A model generated the notes under the pieces. That model saw only the letters and a list, made by a program, of their open reading frames with translations, was not told the DNA's origin and did not search any database. Shown here piece after piece: positions 21,201-31,254 of a stretch of DNA of 64,000 nucleotides; the stretch's first letter is position 1, and each line of letters begins with the position of its first letter. This DNA is from Usnea hakonensis (lineage: Eukaryota; Ascomycota; Lecanoromycetes; Lecanorales; Parmeliaceae). The position numbers and the translations under genes were made by a program. The DNA is taken from NCBI GenBank assembly GCA_013423325.1, contig BLJB01000013.1, positions 1-64,000 of the forward strand, given 5' to 3'.

Positions 21201-21343
21201 AAGATCTGCTCGTGGGAGAGAAGTGGGACAGGCCTTACGGAAGGGAGAAGGCGGCGTATCCATTGCCTTGGTTGAAAGAGAAGAAGTTTTGGCCTACTGT
21301 TACAAGGATCGATGACAGTGAGTTAGGTTTTCTATCTACTTGA
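18215..21343 (+). CDS. GCV2: glycine dehydrogenase (decarboxylating), glycine cleavage P-protein
   Basis: One uninterrupted frame of 1042 codons, the full length of the mitochondrial P-protein. The Arg/Ser/Thr-rich, acid-poor N-terminus (about residues 1-45) fits a mitochondrial targeting peptide. The N-terminal half carries RHIGPS, YIGCGY..T..P.VI.RN and WYTSYTPYQPEISQGRLESLLN. The C-terminal half carries the PLP lysine in HLNLHKTFCIPHGGGGPG (about Lys800) and SAHGTNPASA. The enzyme decarboxylates glycine and passes the aminomethyl group to the lipoyl H-protein in the matrix. It has no introns, although most neighbours have several. The upstream ATG at 18215 gives the best targeting peptide and is preferred. 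Confidence 0.97.
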   Translation: MRPVVRLRHSVLPTTTSTISILTARSQCPRVVKFAAQASTRSFYTSSTTDQGNGIKRQSILDPLDSFARRHIGPSSSDAQRMLGILDPPIQSLDAFVEEVLPANILSTNDIDINGPAFDSRPEGFSETEIFARLRKIANESKVMRSYIGCGYAGTKVPEVIKRNVLEGPGWYTSYTPYQPEISQGRLESLLNFQTVVTELTALSISNASVLDEPTAAAEAMTLSMNALPVSRQKRPNKSFLVSHLCHPQTIAVLESRADGFGIKIVVSNVLEDSCKNITKTGEDLIGVLVQYPDTEGGVEDFQYLADTVHKQGATLSVATDLLALTLLKPPGEFGADIAFGNAQRFGVPFGYGGPHAAFFACGEKYKRKIPGRLVGISKDRLGNKALRLALQTREQHIRREKATSNICTAQALLANMSAFYAVYHGPDGLRAIARKAVNGARILEEGVRRLGFSTGTQGKGEDGRSLFDTIAINVGAGRASETAANAAKTSGINLRVLDNDRLGVTIDETVEHQDLEDILAIFARESPASENDVPSVDEIASDLSLSTSELAGIPSTLKRKSTYLTHPVFNIHHSETELLRYIHHLQSKDLSLTHSMIALGSCTMKLNATTEMIPVSWPEFSSIHPFVPVDQAKGYTIMIDELEKDLAVITGFNAVSLQPNSGAQGEFTGLRVIRKYLETQPGKKRDICLIPVSAHGTNPASAAMCGMRVVTLKCETGTGNLDMADLKAKCEKYSDELGAIMVTYPSTFGVFEPEVKQVCDVVHAHGGQVYMDGANMNAQIGLCSPGEIGADVCHLNLHKTFCIPHGGGGPGVGPIGVKSHLAPFLPGHPLIKTGGEKATAPVSGAPWGSASILPISWAYIKMMGGRGLTHATKITLLNANYILSRLKPHYPILYTNSAGRCAHEFILDVRPFKDSAGIEAIDVAKRLQDYGFHAPTMSWPVANTLMIEPTESESVDELDRFCDALIEIRKEIEAVEKGEQPRQGNVLKMAPHSLQDLLVGEKWDRPYGREKAAYPLPWLKEKKFWPTVTRIDDSELGFLST

Positions 21344-22348
21344 GTCTTTGAGACTGACAAGACTAGCTTACGGAGACATGAACTTGTTCTGTTCCTGTGG
21401 TCCTGTCGAGACTATCGATGGTATGACAGGGATGGCGGCGCCTGCGCCAACCTAAAATCTTTGAGCGTCGCCAGAGCTCGTCTCATTCATGTAGGCTCAA
21501 CATTTACGACGGGTGGGTTAGCAATCGCTTGTCGACAAGCCACTTTTGGGAGGGATCACCTGATGTTATTTGCACTTCATGCATACACGACCAAGGTTGC
21601 CGTTACAACTGGCAGCTTACCTGGACGACCCCATATGATAACGAGTACTTGAATTGAATAGGCGTTTGGGAAGGACCAAGTACCTTGCAAATTCCTCATG
21701 ACCATCTTCAACAAGTGGTCTGTATGGATATTGTCCGCGATTTAGCGATGCATGGCATTCAACAGGTGCATAGAGATGGGTCATAGAATCATGAATTGAT
21801 TTTCTAATAGATATAAGATATCCAGAGCGAGCCTCTTCGGAGCTCGAAACAATCGAATTCTAGATTTATATTGCTACTAGCATGGACTCATAAGACTCTC
21901 TTTTCAGTGTATTGCAATTCCCTGACGAAACGCTTTTTTGTAACAGTAAATTTTAGACTGCTGGAAAGAGAGAAACCAAAATACCATAGGTAGGTAAGGT
22001 AAGCTACCGTATCTTAGGATATTGTCTTCTCGTTCTTGTTAAGGTAAATAGAGATATCAATGGCTAAGGTAAGTACCTTAGGTACCTTAGGGCAAGGTCG
22101 TTGAATTTTTACGCTAGTCCAAAAGGGTATCCTAGACTTGCAGCGTCAGAAGGTACCTAATTGACGAGCAGGCAGCTAGTACGAGTATCGAGCTTAATGC
22201 AACAATCAGCACCACCAACAATTCCTGGATCACGAATATACCACCATTGACATATCTCGTCAAAGCACCGAATATCCTCTCGCCTTGATCTATCCCCAAA
22301 CCCCTCCAGGAGTGGCTTGATTTTACCACCTTTGATCAATCCCGCATC
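21344..22348. other. intergenic with TACCTTAGGTA-type motifs
   Basis: No gene recognised. The stretch 21985-22155 is dense in AGGTAAG / TACCTTAGG words, including a TACCTTAGGTA near-palindrome at 22074-22084. The did2 promoter should lie in the final few hundred bases. Confidence 0.5.
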
Positions 22349-23225
22349 ATGAGCGGCCTAGAGAAGAGCTTGTTCAACTTGAAAGTATGCAGAAACCTGT
22401 CCTAATTTCACTTTGCGCCGAAACATAGTCCAGGAATAGACCGCTAATCATAGTCATGTTCTCTAACTCTAGTTCACAGCGAAACAATTAAACCGACAAG
22501 CCGCCAAAGCGGGCAAAGACGAGACAGCAGAGAAGAACAAACTCAAGAAGGTCCGCCAGCATGCTTGCCGCCCATCTCTCCCCATCTACACACAACGAAT
22601 TGAAATGTACTCTGACTACTAGCTAACAATGGCATCTTTCATTCGCTCGCAGGCAATACAACAAAACCACCCGGACATTGCCAAAATCTACGCCCAAAAC
22701 GCCATACGGAAACAGAACGAGAAGCTCAACCTCCTCCGGCTCGGATCACGGATAGATGCCGTAGCCAGTCGAGTGCAGACCGCCGTGACGATGCGGCAAG
22801 TGACCGGCAGCATGGCGGGCGTGGTGCGGGGAATGGAGGGCGCTATGAAAGCTATGGATTTGGAAAAGGTACGTGAGTGAGAGAGAGCTCAAGAACAATC
22901 TCCCTAACCCTCAAGTCTCGCGAATCTAACCTCCTCTGTCTTCCGCGACTCCCAGATATCCGCCGTAATGGACAAATTCGAAACCCAATTCGAAGACCTT
23001 GACGTCGCGACGGGCTACTACGAGAACGCCACCTCGTCCGCCACCGCCGTGGGCACGCCGCAGGATGACGTGGATAAGTTGATGCACATGGTTGCCGATG
23101 AGGCCGGGGTGGAGTTGGGGGCGGAGATGAGGGCGCCGGAGACGGGGGTGCCCGCTGCGAAGGTGGGGGCGGAGGATGAGAGGGAGGAGGGCTTGGGGGA
23201 GCGGTTGAGAGCGTTGAGGAATTAG
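22349..23225 (+). CDS. did2: ESCRT-III associated protein Did2/Vps46 (CHMP1)
   Basis: Four exons: 22349-22384, 22473-22550, 22653-22868 and 22956-23225. Protein 199 aa. The second intron uses a GTCCGC donor, which is unusual, but frame and family continuity (KLKK joined to AIQQNHPDIAKIYAQNAIRK) require it. MSGLEKSLFNLKFTAKQL is the CHMP1 start. The basic helix 1-2 region is followed by an acidic C-terminal half and an ERLRALRN end that fits a MIT-interacting (MIM1) helix binding Vps4. It acts at the cytosolic face of endosomes in multivesicular-body sorting. Length is normal. Confidence 0.95.
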
Positions 23226-23621
23226 GGGGGTGGTCTGGTAGGTTGGGTGTTTAGTGGTGTTTTGAGTTTGAGGGGCTGGACGTGTCATTGGGATCATGAG
23301 CTAGGGTATTCATGGCAAGGAAGAGGGGCGTCAATGGCTCAGGGAGTTGACGCTTCCATGATGCATATGAAGAAGGCTTACAAGGCTCGGTTCATGATGA
23401 TGTACATTTACCGAATACTGGAGGCGAAATATACTTGCGTCAAGATTCTATTGCGTGGCCCATCCAAATCTATGTACTAAGTACCACGGGACATCATGAG
23501 AGCATTCTCTAAATTTGGTATCAGCCCACATCTTCCCCAAGATTGCATCCACGCCATAGCTTCATAAGCTCAAAGCCGTAATCTCGTTTCCCAACCCCGT
23601 ATCCTTATACGCAGCCAAGAC
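23226..23621. other. convergent intergenic spacer
   Basis: A 396 bp gap between the 3' ends of did2 and zuotin. It should hold both polyadenylation regions. No coding signal was found. Confidence 0.5.
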
Positions 23622-25084
23622 TCAGACACCGATAACCTTAAGCTCTCCATCCTTCACCTTCCCAGCTTCGACAAGCCTCTTCGCCTCCTCGTTCCAAATC
23701 TTCCCTACCTCGTCCGCAACTTTCAGTCCACCAAGTTTACCGGCCAAGCTAGCCATTTCCTCCGCGTCAATCTTGGCCATGACGGCTTCGACATCGTTGA
23801 GCACTTGATCCACCCTCTTCGCTCCGGCTTCCTCTCCAGTGGGAAGTAGGTAGTTTGCGTCTTTGACGCTCGCCTTGAGGACTCGCTTGTTTTTCTTCAC
23901 GGCATTCTTCGCGGCTTCCTTGGCTTTCTTGCCCTCGGCCTTCTCGACTTTTGAGGCTTCTTCGGATTCCTTGCGGAGCCGTTCTTTCTCTTCGGCGGCT
24001 TTCTGGGCGTCTTCTTTTTCTTTCTTTTCTGCTGCTTCTCTCTCTAGTCTCTTCTTGTCTTTGCCGGCTCGTTCTTCCTTTTTGAAACGCTTTATACGTT
24101 CGTCACCCGCTAAGCAGTCATCCACCAGCTGCCTTAACCTTGTCGTGTCCTCTGTCTTCTTCTTCTTTCTTGCATTGTTGTTCTTCCGCTCAACGTGTCG
24201 CTTCTGGTCTCTGTTCTCGTTGTCGTCGGGTACATCCTCATCCTGATACTCGAAAGAACGCCAGCTGTCAAAATTGTACCAAAAATTGTAAAATTCCTCC
24301 ACTTCCTCTTTCTGACTCTTGTCGTCCCCCAGTCTTGGAACGGGTTGATTCTTACTAAAACGCCCCTCGGCTACAAATACTGGATTCCATAGCTTGAAAA
24401 AGTTGCCCTTCTGAGCTTGCTTCTTCGACGGAGGTTCAACGTCAGCAGTCTCGTCAACAGAATCGAATTGACGGCGTTTGACAGGGTCGAGAAGGATTTC
24501 GGTGGCCTTTTGTATACATTTGAAAAAGGAGTCATCCTCGGAGGAGCCAGCCGCTGCTTTCTTGTCAGGGTGGTGGCGAAGAACCTTTTTGCGGTGGGCC
24601 CGCTTGATCTGGGTGTCTGTAGCTTTGTAGCGGTGTTTGGACAGGCCGAGGACGGCGTAGTGATCTTGATTCTGTGGTAGAAGGAATCAGTGGTAGCCTA
24701 CATGGGACACGTATGGAAGGAGAAGATACCTTCCAGTCCTTGGCGTCCCGCTGCAGCATCAGCGGATCTTCAGGCTCGCTAATTTCTCCAACATCGTCGT
24801 CCTCGACTTTCTTCACATTCTCTTGAGCTTGTATTCGATCGTCTTCTGAAAAGGTACGTTGGTGTCGCTTCTGTTTAGATCATTGGTATTTGAGCAACGA
24901 AGGTGTGAAAGGCGATCAATCAGAGGTGACTTACTCTTCGTGCGTGGGCGAGAAAATGAGGTCCGACAGGCTCAATATTGCGCTGTGTAGCGGATGAAAG
25001 CTGGCCAATAGACTTGAAGTTCTTCTCCCCTGACCAGTCCTCGGGTAGCACAGGTAGAGGTAAGGAAAAGTGTAGAGCAGCCAT
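23622..25084 (-). CDS. ZUO1: zuotin, ribosome-associated J-domain chaperone
   Basis: Three exons: 25084-24935, 24870-24730 and 24671-23622. Introns are 64 and 58 bp. Protein 446 aa. The J domain starts with DHYAVLGLSKHRY and has the HPD tripeptide at about residues 131-133. WNPVF..EGRFS....VP.LGD..S and FYNFWYNFDSWR.FEY.DE are the zuotin homology region. It is followed by a long Lys/Glu-rich helical region that contacts the ribosome, and a C-terminal helical bundle. Zuotin with Ssz1 forms the RAC complex that stimulates Ssb Hsp70 on nascent chains. It is divergent from mzm1 with only 255 bp between start codons. Confidence 0.95.
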
Positions 25085-25339
25085 ATTCGTTGCGACGCAC
25101 AACTCGTTCTTAAAATTTTACTGCGGGATGCTCATGGCTTTCTTGTTCTGTACTCGTACAACAATTTCCGCCGCTAAAAAAAGTCTTGGCGAGTAATCCT
25201 TGTAAAGCGTCCTAATATAGAGTAGGTAAAGAGTGGCTTAAATCCAACAACGTCTGCTCATTCACTCAAAACCAGGCGCCACGTTGTCTCGATTGACTCA
25301 ATCAGACTTCCTTGATATGGAAGCTTCCCTTGACTGCTA

Positions 25340-25883
25340 ATGGCGCTGGTGGCATATCGCCATATCCTACGATCCACGCGGGTTGCATTTCAGGGTATTT
25401 CCTCCAAAACATACGATCCCTGACCCCCAGGACTCCAAATTTTTCTTTAGGCGCCTAACATGTGCAAATCTCTACAGGCGACCTCCGGATACTCTCGGCT
25501 GCCCGTGTCCAAGCGCGCTCCAAATTTGATCAGCATCGCCTCCTCTCCCCTTCCAGCACGGAGGCGGAGCAGAAGGTGCTCGAAGCCCGGGAAGTAGCGC
25601 GTATACTGAGGCAGAATGTCGTCCAGGGTGAAGAGGTCACGGGGCCTAAGGAAAAAGGGCAAAGATATCGTATGTGAACTCTACATGCCCGGGTTGAGCG
25701 CCATGCTGTGGAGACAAGGCATTCCGTGGCCGGACTGCCGATGTTTCATCCCGTCTGCTAACGCAATCGGGCTTTGTAGAGCTACGGATTCACGAAGAGA
25801 TCGAGCGGGGTAACAACGATTCAATCAAAACAGGGTCAAATCTAGCAGCGGCTGCAACAGGTTTCTGTGGAGGAATAAAATGA
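25340..25883 (+). CDS. mzm1: mitochondrial LYR protein Mzm1 (Rieske Fe/S assembly factor)
   Basis: Three exons: 25340-25394, 25478-25669 and 25780-25883. Introns are 83 and 110 bp. Protein 116 aa. The start MALVAYRHILRSTRVAFQ holds the LYR-family tripeptide (here A-Y-R, residues 5-7). Splicing joins it to GDLRILSAAR.QARS.F, then EVARILRQN.VQGE and a third exon LRIHEEIERGNNDSIK. All are typical of Mzm1/LYRM7, a matrix chaperone that stabilises Rip1 before its insertion into complex III. It is too short and too split to show as one frame, but every exon matches the family in order. Confidence 0.93.
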
Positions 25884-27237
25884 CCCTCAAATTGGCTTTA
25901 GTGATCTAAGCGTACTCGTTTTGCAAAGACTTTGAGACATCAGCATCAGCTTTGTGGCCCATCGGACGTCGCGCACTTCCAACCAAACACGCGTTTGCGG
26001 TACGTTTCGGACGCTTCGGTAAGAGAGTCGACGGAATAGCTCGTGTTGCGGAAAAGAACTGCCTGAGCTCGACATATGCTGTGCATGATTCTCCAAAAAC
26101 GCTTTCACAATTGTTAGCAGATCAGTGACGCAAGTCTGTTCAGAACCTGGTTTTTGGTGGTCCCATTCATCGCGGATTAATGAGGCACTCAAAAGCTGAG
26201 ACATGGTTAACGATCTGTGTACGAGCCAAATCTTCAGGGTCTGCCCAGGCCATTGAAGTTCAGGACCCCTTTTCAAATTAAATCTTTGGAGTGGAGGACC
26301 CCTTTTCATGCTAAATGAAGACGAGACGGCACCTGTAATGCCGGGTACGAGCAGAGCAAGGCTCTTGGAGATGATCTTTTCCACTGGGAGGATCCACCTC
26401 GCATAGAGGAGAGACTTCCGGCGACCCTGATTGTTTTATTTATCATAGGTTTGCACTGCATGGTTTACGCGAGAAGTTTCAAGTCGAGGTCGAGTGAACC
26501 GCATCCTGCTAGTTCGTATGTGCAAAAAAGGCTTGTCATATTGGCAGCGCTGCGCATCTTGCGTGGCGCCCTGTTTGCCTTCGATCTCGTCTCGCAACGG
26601 GGCTGCGGGAACAGGCAACAAGGGAAGCCGAAACTTCCCCGCAATGCGTTACCGATATTCATGCAATGCGATCTTCGAAAGATTCATGAATCATATGGTG
26701 GCCAATGCGTAGGTTAGCATTTAGATATGCGCATGTATCAAGTAAATCTGACACTGTTGGATGAACATGTACCCCATATATTCGATCCCTGACAATTAAT
26801 ATCCAGGATCGTGGCAGCCGTCGGCAGCCATACCTCTGAAGGCTTTTATGCAACGTCACCAGAGATCCTACAACATACCTATCACCATTAACCTAGCATT
26901 TTCGCTCTCCTGGAAGTCCTAGCTTGCTGTACCACTTTGGCGCAATCTGCGTCCTCATAAGCGTACGCGACAGAACTTTTCAATCGTCAGGATGGTCCAC
27001 TTTCGGAAAATTGATTGGCTGATATAATTGGAACGCACAGAAGAGTGTTTGGTGTGAGTTCATGCCCGGGTTGGTAGTCTCAGGTCTCATGGCTTTCGCT
27101 GCACTACTTGGAAACCCTCTCATCTCCGAACTGACGTGTCAGCCTCGTCCAGGCCATGATGCACGAACATATTTGGGGCAGCGTCTCTGCCAATAACAGA
27201 GGTATCTCATCAATCGTCTCCCTCGTCAAGAATTTGC
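25884..27237. other. intergenic; weak 165-codon frame on minus strand
   Basis: A frame of 165 codons (26384-25887, minus) begins MEKIISKS and contains two near-repeats (KRGPPLQRF / KRGPELQWP) encoded by a short direct repeat at 26267-26310. It matches no family I recognise and could be non-coding. The rest shows nothing coding. Confidence 0.3.
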
Positions 27238-27834
27238 ATGTCCCTTGAGACCCTCTCAAGCATGTCACCCTCTGCGGCGTCAAATCAATCCCAAATTATC
27301 ACCAACATTGCCTTTGGTATTGCAGCTACCTTCATAAGCATTGTCACAGTGTGGCAGGGTCATCGCGCTTGGCGGCTATGGTACGACCACTGCTGTCGTC
27401 AGCAGAATACCTTTCCAGGTCCACACCCGAGACTTTCTGTTCTCCCTCTTGATAGAATATACTCATAAAGGCATCCAGATATCGAACTTGGCCCAAGACC
27501 CTCTGCACCGGCGGTCACGAGTCTGGAAGATTCTGAAAATGGACCTTTCCAAAGGAATCTTGCCAGCGGAACACCAACGCTGATAGCGTCAGACCCTGGA
27601 AGCGCTATTTCACACACCTCTAAAGATATTAAATATCTTGGGGTAACACCACCCCTAGACCTTCTTGCCCCTGTGTCTTTGGAAGGGGTTCCCAATTCCT
27701 GCGGAGCCCTTCCACCTCTTTCAAGACAATCTCTCGCTAGCTCGCGTTCAGAGGTCGAGCTCAGAATGCCCCCGAAGCCTACCTTACTACGAAACTCAAG
27801 AAGCCTAGAGGCCGTTCCGCATTTCAGGCTCTAG
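27238..27834 (+). CDS. small single-pass membrane protein, paralogue 1
   Basis: Two exons: 27238-27418 and 27479-27834, 60 bp intron with a GTCCAC donor. Protein 178 aa. Residues about 23-44 form one hydrophobic helix (NIAFGIAATFISIVTVWQGH), followed by a Trp/Arg-rich juxtamembrane RAWRLWYDH. The rest is polar, rich in Ser/Pro and probably disordered. The splice choice is supported by the paralogue at 30135, which has its intron at the same position and phase and gives the same PDIELG junction. Function unknown. Short fungal proteins with this Trp-rich helix exist as an uncharacterised class. Confidence 0.75.
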
Positions 27835-30134
27835 TGTTGAGACGGATATAAATGACTCCGTTCGGATGGCTCTTGGGATATTCATCTGGACAAATGGTGT
27901 CGAACAAAGAGTGAGGAGGTTGCGAGTCTATCGGCAGCTATGATGAGTTACGAAGCACGAAGGGAATAATGGATGATGTGACATGCCCTCTATATTTTCG
28001 GTCTTTCTTCTTTCAATTGTGCTCGAGCTCGAGTGCGGCTCCTTGCTATTCGACAGCGGCCTTGTGATGTTGGTGGGGACCAAGCATTTAATTTTCTCGT
28101 CTGACGCGAACCACAACTAGAATGACAACGATGATGCAAAAATGATCGTCAAACAGTGCTTGTGATTCGGCCCCAGCTTCTGATATTACAAGTACGCACC
28201 TTTGGTTGCTCTTCAAACATCATCATCCTTTGTGTCCCCTTCGCTTTATACTTGAGTTCATTGGACTTAAATGTCTCTTCCGTCTGCTCGCTGTCTCTCC
28301 TCTGGCTTCGTTCTCTTTGCCATATAGCATCATAGGTTAGCCGCAGATGGAGGCGCTGGGACCCGACATCAGTTGGGTCATGCAGTGAAAAACATTGTCC
28401 GTGGCTGAGTGTTTTCCCGAGAAAACGCTTGTTCCGGGAATACGGTCTCGTTGTTGCTACTCTTATAGACGTACTCTTACCGATATACTCGTATCGATAC
28501 ACTCATATCGCTTTACTCGTATCGATGTATCCTTATCGATGTACTCTTATCGATGTACTCTTATCGATATCTTGCAGCCCCTGGCGCTTCTACTGCCACA
28601 GTCCGGAGCATCATGCCTGGCTATCAATACCGGCTAACATCCATTGGCTGCAGCGCCTAAGTTTGCTGCATGCTGAGGTCAGGGGGGGTAAGTCTAAACC
28701 CCCAAATTCCCCCCAGAAACTCTACTTGACCGGGCACAGTCCCCCGCAGACACTCCTACTACACTGAACAAGACCTCCTCCTGGATAATATTATAGAGGC
28801 TAAAAGCGAGATTCTTAGCAAGACTGCGAGGGGTTTGACCATATAGCTTATTAAGAATATCATCATATGTGTTTCTAATTGTCATTCTAGATGTCTAGTC
28901 CTCTCAGAAACCACCCCGAAAATCTGTCGCGAAGCCTATGTGCATTGATTTCGAGATCGGATACCCTGGTTTCTAAGGGTCTTTCCGTGGTACTACCTAC
29001 TATATTGATAGGGCGTGGGAGGTGGTTTTCTGGTGTAGGGGTGGACTGTCCCGAGTCAAATTGCTCATACCACAACTTCTTACCTCTCAACAGCAGTTAA
29101 GATTGGGGCACAATTACCATGGACTCTTACTTTATCTATGGCAAAGTCCTCTACACCTAGTCTTGTTTCACCTGGTTATTGACTTTTTACCTGATGATCG
29201 GTCCTGGATTGATGTATTGAAATAGAAGACAACGCGTTACTCTTGGTGTACGCAAATTAGGATGAGAGGGCATGGAAAAGGTCATGATTTACAGGAGCGT
29301 CAGAGCGTGGCTGGTGACAAGCAGATTCCTGAGACCCTTTTCTGCCTCAGTTTTCCGAGAATGCTATCCATAGGTTGTGGAGAGAGGTCCGATTCAAACT
29401 CCCTTATTTAGATGAACTCCATGATGATAGTTTGTTGCCCTGTAGAGTGACTACATACTGATAGCAAGGGTAACAGAAACGGCTTATCCAGTGCCTCCTC
29501 ATCCACGTTCTCTGTCAGCTTGGTAATGGAGCTGACTGCTTTGCTAAGGAGTTGGGTATCGTGGTGTAGAGACTCGGGGGATGAGTGGGATAGTTGGAAG
29601 AGGAGCGTACTAGGTATAGATGGTTGTAGGGGCATCGGAAGTAGAAGCTAATGTGGATGAGTTGGGAGCAATGGATCTTGAGATGATAGTGTACCTTCTG
29701 ATACTGTTATGGACAGCTATGTGAGAAATCTGTAATGTTAGGTCACAAAGAGTAAGGTACCTGTAGATCTTTACCCGTGCTTGTTGTACTCGAAGCGACC
29801 GACCCTCTTTTGCTAAGTTACGCCCCAACGCCGCTGCCATCCGCTCAGGCGCATGAGGAAGCGGCTAGGAAGACTAGGGTGGACCAATTAAATAAAGGAG
29901 CGAGAGCTCTGGGGAAGTCAGGTCAACACCATATCGTGCACCGCTTGGCGGCATTTCATCAGTTGTTGCTCCCCTTCTCAAATTCCTACGACAGTCTCAC
30001 TATAAGATGGCTTACTCTCGCTGCAAAATGGTTTCCTCAAAAGCAATACACCTACCTACAGCCTCTCCATTCCTTGACATACCCCAAAATCCCCTTCTTC
30101 TGCATGCGTGCCCCGCACTAATTGGCCCGTCAGC
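27835..30134. other. intergenic between the two paralogues
   Basis: It contains a 15 bp minisatellite (28468-28570). Frames of 60-76 codons on both strands (for example 29090-28887, 28885-28694, 29840-29610) may be remains of an old gene or transposon, but I cannot assign them. No RNA gene seen. Confidence 0.4.
28468..28570. repeat. 15 bp minisatellite
   Basis: About seven degenerate copies of a unit with the core TATCGATGTACTCT, decaying toward the left end. Every copy retains TATCGAT or a one-base variant. Confidence 0.85.
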
Positions 30135-30845
30135 ATGTCTTCTTCAGCCTCGTCCAACACAACTGAGATAGCCATCAATGTCGTCTTTGGAATCACTGCC
30201 ACCATCATCAGCATTGTGACAGTATGGCAAGGTCATAAAGTCTGGAAGATGTGGCGCGGCTACACTCATGATCAAGAGACGGTGGCTCCTGGTAAAATCA
30301 AACTTTTCATACTAATAGTCATCCTTTACTAAAGTCATCGAGTAGACATCGAGCTCGGTTTCCAGTCCTACGGGTCTACACCTCGAAGCCCGGAGGATCA
30401 AGATCTTGGAGATGTTATCACTAGCTCGGCTCCATCGGCGGACCAAGATGGAGAAGCTGCGGCTGTACCTGTACCCGTGCAATTTCCTAGAAATCGCGGT
30501 GTACCAACGATAGACGACGCCGAGACAATCCTCGGTCCAGACCTAAACCAACGAGCACGGGTTGATAGCGACGAAGTTCTCGGAGGTCGCGTTGAAAATG
30601 AATATCCTGTCTCGACAAGCCCCAGCCCAGACTTGGCCCTACAAGCATGGCTTGATGGTGAGGAAGGTCCCGGGGGTTACGTTGAGAATCAATGTCCGAT
30701 CTCGGTAAGCCTCAGCTCAGATTTGGTCCAAGGGGCATGGGTCGATGGGAACGAAATTTCCGGAGGTCGACTTGAGAATGAGCATGCTGCCTCGACATTG
30801 ATGGAACGTCAAGAGGTCCATGCCACCGCCAATGTCGATCTCTGA
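30135..30845 (+). CDS. small single-pass membrane protein with internal repeats, paralogue 2
   Basis: Two exons: 30135-30291 and 30346-30845, 54 bp intron (GTAAAA donor, branch ACTAAT, TAG acceptor). Protein 218 aa. The helix NVVFGITATIISIVTVWQGH followed by KVWKMW closely matches paralogue 1, and the junction PDIELG is identical. After about residue 125 the protein has three imperfect 31-residue repeats with a xAWxDGxExxGGxVENxxPxS core. No signal peptide. Orientation could be N-outside with a long acidic cytosolic tail, or the reverse. Function unknown. Duplication in direct orientation 2.9 kb apart suggests local tandem duplication followed by tail divergence. Confidence 0.75.
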
Positions 30846-31254
30846 TCCAAGCGGCGGAGTTCCGAGAACAGCGGGCAGAGCACCATATGATGGCCTAGAC
30901 TCGAATTGTCAGCATTAGATGCGAATTACGACAAGTAATTGAGTGGCCTTGCGCAATAGGAGATGAGTCAGCGTACCTTTTTCAAAGTCTCCGAGGTTTT
31001 TCTTGGCATTGCGTCTTATCGCAAGCACCAAATCATCGTGTTCTGTAGTGTGAATGTTTACCCAACGATCAAACAACTCCTGTCGTCAGTGTAGCTCAAG
31101 TGAAACACGGAAGCTATGCCAGGTTGACTTTTCGTAACTACCTAAGTAAATAGGGCAAACCCTTTCTCGGTCCGCACCGCGATAAGATAAGACCTGGTCG
31201 CCACACAATCTACTTTATGTCCTTGCTGTGAGAAAGTTCTCCGAAAAATCCACA
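30846..31254. other. intergenic, upstream of bystin
   Basis: A 409 bp gap with no coding signal. It should carry the ENP1 promoter. Confidence 0.5.

Noticed and set aside
20198..21202. Antisense frames of 159-170 codons in GCV2
   Set aside because: They are shadows of a highly conserved gene with strong codon bias.
25887..26384. Confident 165-aa gene
   Set aside because: No family resemblance and no regulatory or splice support; kept only as a weak frame in the intergenic note.
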